Below, piece by piece: positions 5,240 through 8,425 of a DNA stretch of 8,425 nt; within the stretch, counting starts at the first letter, position 1; every line of letters starts with the position of its first letter. The stretch is taken from positions 1 to 8,425 of the forward strand of contig JAJRTI010000581.1 in the NCBI GenBank assembly GCA_024278415.1, given 5' to 3'. The position numbers and the translations under genes are program-made. Below the pieces are notes generated by a model. The model ran no database searches, was not told the DNA's origin, and saw only the letters and a program-made list of their open reading frames with translations. The DNA comes from Planctomycetota bacterium (GTDB lineage: Bacteria; Planctomycetota; Brocadiia; JAJRTI01).

Positions 5240-7882
5240 CTACTTGGCGCCTTCGCGTTTCTGCAACACGTCGAGATAGCCATGCCCGCACAGATACGGG
5301 TCAGACAGTGGCAGCGAGTCGGTCCACGCGGCGGCTTCGTAGAGGATGACTTCCTTGATTTCGTCTTGATGCGAAAGCAGTTTGAGGATGATCGCTTCAC
5401 GCTTCTTGCGCATCGCATCTTTGTTCTTGCCGCGCAGGGTTTCATGCGCCTCGTAGAAGAAGCTGCGCGGGCCGCGGAAGTTCGAGCCTCGGTTCTTGGC
5501 CAGGTCGCGGAAGCACTCACGCAAGTACAGGTCCAGCGGTCCCGGGTCAGGGGCGTAACGAATGCCGAGGAAGACCGGCTCGACCGAAAGCCCTGTCAGG
5601 TCGACCATCGCCATGCCCTCGCCGATGCCCGGAATGTGATTCAGCGAACTCCGGATGGCCTTGAGATACACGCGTCCGTAGACGCCGCCGCCGGGCTTCG
5701 GCATCTGATCCAGACCCCGCTGCACCGCGCGGATCACGCCTTCGCTAGGTGGGATCACTGCGCGGATACGAACGCCTGGAAACTCGCGCTCCAAGTCCAC
5801 CAGCAACTTTCGCACACCGCTCGCCACCGCGCGGTTCCGCTCGTAACGCCACGCAAAGGGGCTGCTCGGCGACTGGCAGGGGCCGATCCACTCATTGTCT
5901 TGCCAATGCGTGATTTGCTCCACCGTTTTGGCTTTCGACGCGAGCGCCACGATGCGGGGGTTCGACGCCAGCGAAATCGGCGCAAACGCGAGATCGATCC
6001 CCAGATGGCGGTACGGAATGCGTTTGAGTCGGTAGTTCTCCATGGGCTCGATGCCGCCATCGCCGTAGAAGTCGTCGGCCATCGTCGCGGCCAACTGGCA
6101 GTGTGATCGTGTGTTGATGAAGATCTCGTCGAATGCGGGATGCGCCAGCATCGTCTTCAACTGCGCAATAGCCATGCGGCGAGCGCCGACGCGCTCGAAG
6201 TCCAGCATCTCCACGGACCAGTCGGCGCCCAGGTCGACCACGAAGCTCAGCCGGGCGAGGCGCTCCGGCGCAGGCTTCGCGCCCAAGCGGTCAATGCCGT
6301 TCGTGATCGCCTGAAACGTCGTGCGGTAGGAGCCGCCCGGCGTGATGCCGGCGATGCGCGTCAGCGCCGCGGCGGGGTCGGACGGGTCCAAGACTCGGTA
6401 CACGTTGACTCTCCCCAACCGATTGCCGGCGCGTGATCTAACTACAATCGGATGACCCATGGCGGCCTGGATCATCTCGGCCGATTCGCTGCCGCGCGAG
6501 AGGATCAGGAACCGATACCCCTGCGGCACGCGCAGTTTGCTGATACGCACCACGTCGCCGCGGGCAGACACTTCGAAGCCGGACAACTCGACTTGGCGCG
6601 CCTCGGCTTGGTCCGCGATCTCACGGTATCGTCTCAGTGCGAAGTCGCCTTTCGCATGGCGCACCAGCACGAACGAATCCGCGGCGATCGGCGGGAACTG
6701 CGAGGCCACGATGCGTAAACCGCTGTCGCCGTGTGCAAGCCGATCCGCCATCTTCTTCGCGTTCCCGACGTGCGTGAATTCGATGCTCTCCGGCTCGGCC
6801 TCCGGCGCTCGGCCCATCTTCTTCAGGAGGGTGCGAAAGTTGGCGAAGCACATATCTTGCGGGCGGTAGTTCACGGCCGGCCACGCGGCCGGCAGGAATC
6901 CCCACAGCCAGCTCCCGTGCTCGTCGAACGCGGGGACTTCATAATACTTCGTCAGGGCCGGCTCGAACGGGCGAAAACTGGCCGTCAGCCGAATCCCGTG
7001 GTCCATCGCGCTGCGGCTGAGCATCGCGCCGAACTCCGGCATCATTCGCAGCCGCATCGTCATCCGCATCCACTTCCACGGTGGGAGCTTTCGGCCGGCC
7101 AGGCCACGCGTCAGTTCTTCGCTGTTGAGGATCGCGTGCGCCTGCTTCTGATAACGCGACCAGTCTTCCGCCGGCAGGCGGCGGGGATCGACCGAAAACG
7201 GAAATGGACTTTGCCACACGATCAGCCGATTGACGCCGTGGGCCTGCAGCCGGCGAAAATACTGATCGAAGCCGCTCTTCTCGATTTCTCGAAAACGCCC
7301 AGCCTGCGCATCCCAGAAGATATTGACGAGATCGTCCACCAGATCGGCGAGATACGAGATAGGCCGCGGTGGTGGAGCCGGGCGCACCTCAAGCCTTTGT
7401 GATTGCACGGGGTGGCCGGGGCGATGCAAGGCCACTTCGAGTTCAAACTGCGGCGGTGGGTTCTTGGGGGTTACAATGCGCGCGTCGATCGTGAGTTTGC
7501 TGCTATCGGAGATGGACACGGCCAGCCCAGAGAACTTGAGCGTCTTGCCGCTGGCGAGGACTTCACCTTTGCGCCGCGCGGTGAGCGTCACCGCGTCGCC
7601 TTGTTTCAGCGGACGACTGAAAATCGGCCAGGACCGAAGGCCAGCCTGCTCGTAGCAGAACGGCGCTTCCATATTCCGCTCCAGGAGTCTTGTTGCGATT
7701 TCTTGCGAACGCGCAGGCGATGCCCAACCCACAACGAACAGGAACGAACAGAGTGCGGCCATCGCGATGCGGCCACCCGTTGGAAATGTCCGCGGTTGAA
7801 CTCGTGAGAGTTGGGGGCGAGACAACTCAGGATTTCGGGGGCTGGACAAATGATACCGGCCGCCGTGTGGTTTTCCATTCAT
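5240..7882 (-). CDS. Large exported protein of unrecognised family, possibly TIM-barrel glycosidase-like
   Basis: I do not recognise this family with confidence. The start is ambiguous. ATG 7882 (880 residues) has a weak GTGAG site and fits a candidate promoter at 7967-7938. ATG 7939 (899 residues) would overlap that -10. ATG 7762 gives a compact signal peptide but no clear ribosome site, and third-position G+C is low before 7762. In 880-residue numbering, a hydrophobic segment (41-53) with likely cleavage near 59 indicates export. About 90-168 looks like a beta-sandwich. About 176-356 shows alternating strands and helices (FDQYFRRLQAHGVNRLIVW, HGIRLTASFRPFEP), like GH10-like/DUF187 barrels. 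About 366-496 is a beta-rich insertion. About 536-851 resumes the alternation (FVVDLGADW, DEIFINTRSH, VRIRAVIPPSEG). Catalytic residues cannot be assigned. It ends 25 bases before the propeller gene and probably forms an operon with it. Confidence 0.75.
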   Translation of the reverse strand: MNGKPHGGRYHLSSPRNPELSRPQLSRVQPRTFPTGGRIAMAALCSFLFVVGWASPARSQEIATRLLERNMEAPFCYEQAGLRSWPIFSRPLKQGDAVTLTARRKGEVLASGKTLKFSGLAVSISDSSKLTIDARIVTPKNPPPQFELEVALHRPGHPVQSQRLEVRPAPPPRPISYLADLVDDLVNIFWDAQAGRFREIEKSGFDQYFRRLQAHGVNRLIVWQSPFPFSVDPRRLPAEDWSRYQKQAHAILNSEELTRGLAGRKLPPWKWMRMTMRLRMMPEFGAMLSRSAMDHGIRLTASFRPFEPALTKYYEVPAFDEHGSWLWGFLPAAWPAVNYRPQDMCFANFRTLLKKMGRAPEAEPESIEFTHVGNAKKMADRLAHGDSGLRIVASQFPPIAADSFVLVRHAKGDFALRRYREIADQAEARQVELSGFEVSARGDVVRISKLRVPQGYRFLILSRGSESAEMIQAAMGHPIVVRSRAGNRLGRVNVYRVLDPSDPAAALTRIAGITPGGSYRTTFQAITNGIDRLGAKPAPERLARLSFVVDLGADWSVEMLDFERVGARRMAIAQLKTMLAHPAFDEIFINTRSHCQLAATMADDFYGDGGIEPMENYRLKRIPYRHLGIDLAFAPISLASNPRIVALASKAKTVEQITHWQDNEWIGPCQSPSSPFAWRYERNRAVASGVRKLLVDLEREFPGVRIRAVIPPSEGVIRAVQRGLDQMPKPGGGVYGRVYLKAIRSSLNHIPGIGEGMAMVDLTGLSVEPVFLGIRYAPDPGPLDLYLRECFRDLAKNRGSNFRGPRSFFYEAHETLRGKNKDAMRKKREAIILKLLSHQDEIKEVILYEAAAWTDSLPLSDPYLCGHGYLDVLQKREGAK

Positions 7883-7937
7883 CGCGCACTCACGGTGAAA
7901 CCAAGAACGTCGCTTTTTGACATGCTTTGATCCGCTC

Positions 7938-7967
7938 ATCTTAGGCCGTCCAAGCCAGTCCCGTCAA
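7938..7967 (-). promoter_or_regulatory. Candidate sigma70-type promoter for the large exported-protein gene
   Basis: On the minus strand, TTGACG (7967-7962) and TAAGAT (7943-7938) are separated by 18 bases, matching the -35 consensus at 5 of 6 and the -10 at 4 of 6. If used, transcription would start near 7931, downstream of ATG 7939, which favours a start at 7882 or 7762. Two near-consensus hexamers can arise by chance. Confidence 0.3.
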
Positions 7968-7982
7968 CGGCGCTCGTGGCGT

Positions 7983-8072
7983 GAGCAGGCGCGCGCCTGT
8001 AGGGCGCACGCCATTGCGCCGTCCGGCGGACGCCATACAGGCGAGGCGCATGGGGAAGCTCCTGCTCGCCTG
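7983..8072. other. Cluster of GC-rich palindromes in a divergent intergenic region
   Basis: The elements are: a perfect 14-bp palindrome CAGGCGCGCGCCTG (7986-7999); CCTGT-GGCG pairing with CGCC-ACAGG (7996-8006 with 8031-8041, 2x2 internal loop); and an 8-bp inverted repeat CAGGCGAG/CTCGCCTG (8038-8045 with 8065-8072). GAGCAGG (7983-7989) can also pair with CCTGCTC (8061-8067). The region lies between two divergently transcribed genes, so a terminator is not expected. It could be a palindromic repeat element, an operator region or a structured leader. Confidence 0.45.
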
Positions 8073-8075
8073 GCC

Positions 8076-8105
8076 TTGACGCGCTCTGGGAGGGACGCGT
8101 ACCAT
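8076..8105 (+). promoter_or_regulatory. Candidate sigma70-type promoter for the rightmost gene
   Basis: TTGACG (8076-8081) and TACCAT (8100-8105) are separated by 18 bases, with 5 of 6 and 4 of 6 consensus matches. The implied start leaves a leader of about 100 bases before the ATG at 8214. The evidence is hexamer similarity only. Confidence 0.25.
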
Positions 8106-8213
8106 GGGACCTCCGCCCAGACGCGAAGGGACACGCGCGGGTCGCGGAAGTGCTTTGCAAGTGATCGCCTGTCTCGCCGGCGTGCTTCCCCGGAGTCTCG
8201 TGAGGAGTTGACC

Positions 8214-8425
8214 ATGGCAGCGCATGTGACGACCGCAGCGGCAGCAGGCCTGGTGTGCCTGTGTATCGTCGCCGCACCCAGCGCACTGGCCCAAGGGGAA
8301 GCCGGTGCCTGGCCCCCGGCCACGGTGGGCCAGGCGCGCTTCCAGGTCCGGCGGGACGGCGGGCTGGTGCTCAAGCAGGGCGCACGAACGCTCATCTCGA
8401 ACACCCGCCTCGTCATCGCCGCGCC
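8214..8425 (+). CDS. N-terminus of an exported protein, cut by the window end
   Basis: The frame from ATG 8214 stays open to the last base (70 complete codons). The start is well supported: GAGGAG (8202-8207) lies 6 bases upstream. The product begins with a signal peptide, MAAHVTTAAAAGLVCLCIVA, with likely cleavage after PSALA (residue 26) before QGEAG. After a short proline-containing linker, residues about 43-70 (FQVRRDGGLVLKQGARTLIS, then NTRLVIAA) look like paired beta strands at the start of a beta-sandwich. Too little is visible to name a family. A cysteine pair at residues 15 and 17 lies inside the hydrophobic core and does not make a clear lipobox. It is transcribed divergently from the large exported-protein gene. 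Confidence 0.75.
   Translation, partial: MAAHVTTAAAAGLVCLCIVAAPSALAQGEAGAWPPATVGQARFQVRRDGGLVLKQGARTLISNTRLVIAA

Noticed and set aside
5162..6106. 314-codon plus-strand frame
   Set aside because: Antisense to the large exported-protein gene, without a domain signature or ribosome site.
7964..8416. 150-codon minus-strand frame at the right
   Set aside because: It overlaps antisense the gene starting at 8214, which has a strong GAGGAG site and a signal peptide; the translation is arginine/alanine-rich.

Overview
The window looks like chromosomal DNA of a high-GC, free-living bacterium rich in secreted proteins. Most genes sampled by eye are about 62-68% G+C. The mix of a PQQ-type beta-propeller with a WPMFRGN...HTG opening, a probable DUF3472 protein, an anchored SGNH hydrolase and large exported proteins of unknown family recalls the PVC/Planctomycetes group or Candidatus Hydrogenedentes. 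That placement is an inference from gene content; no rRNA or other marker gene is present.

Layout. Positions 1-346 hold no convincing gene but contain three hairpins and one copy (A) of a short repeat. A flavodoxin-fold reductase with a four-cysteine cluster (347-928, +) is followed by a membrane-anchored SGNH/GDSL hydrolase (1009-2118, +) of clearly lower G+C. The 176-base gap at 2119-2294 carries two more copies (B, C) of the repeat, arranged as overlapping inverted repeats. Next is an exported protein with a probable DUF3472 core and a C-terminal FN3-like domain (2295-4133, +). It ends one base from the end of a convergent gene for an eight-repeat beta-propeller (4135-5214, -). The propeller gene lies 25 bases downstream of a large exported protein of unrecognised family, possibly a TIM-barrel glycosidase-like protein (5240-7882, -), and the two probably form an operon. 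A palindrome-rich divergent intergenic region (about 7883-8213) leads to the start of another exported protein (8214 to the window end, +).

Function as a set. Three of the six genes appear exported and one is membrane-anchored, with folds typical of carbohydrate or surface-polymer handling (SGNH esterase, DUF3472, FN3, possible glycosidase-like barrel). A role in processing extracellular polymer is plausible but not shown. The reductase and the propeller lack export signals and appear cytoplasmic.

No tRNA, rRNA, CRISPR array, transposase or integrase was seen. The least ordinary features are the repeat that brackets the reductase-SGNH pair in inverted orientation, the unrecognised 880-residue protein, and the signal-less eight-unit propeller. 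None is proof of a new system.
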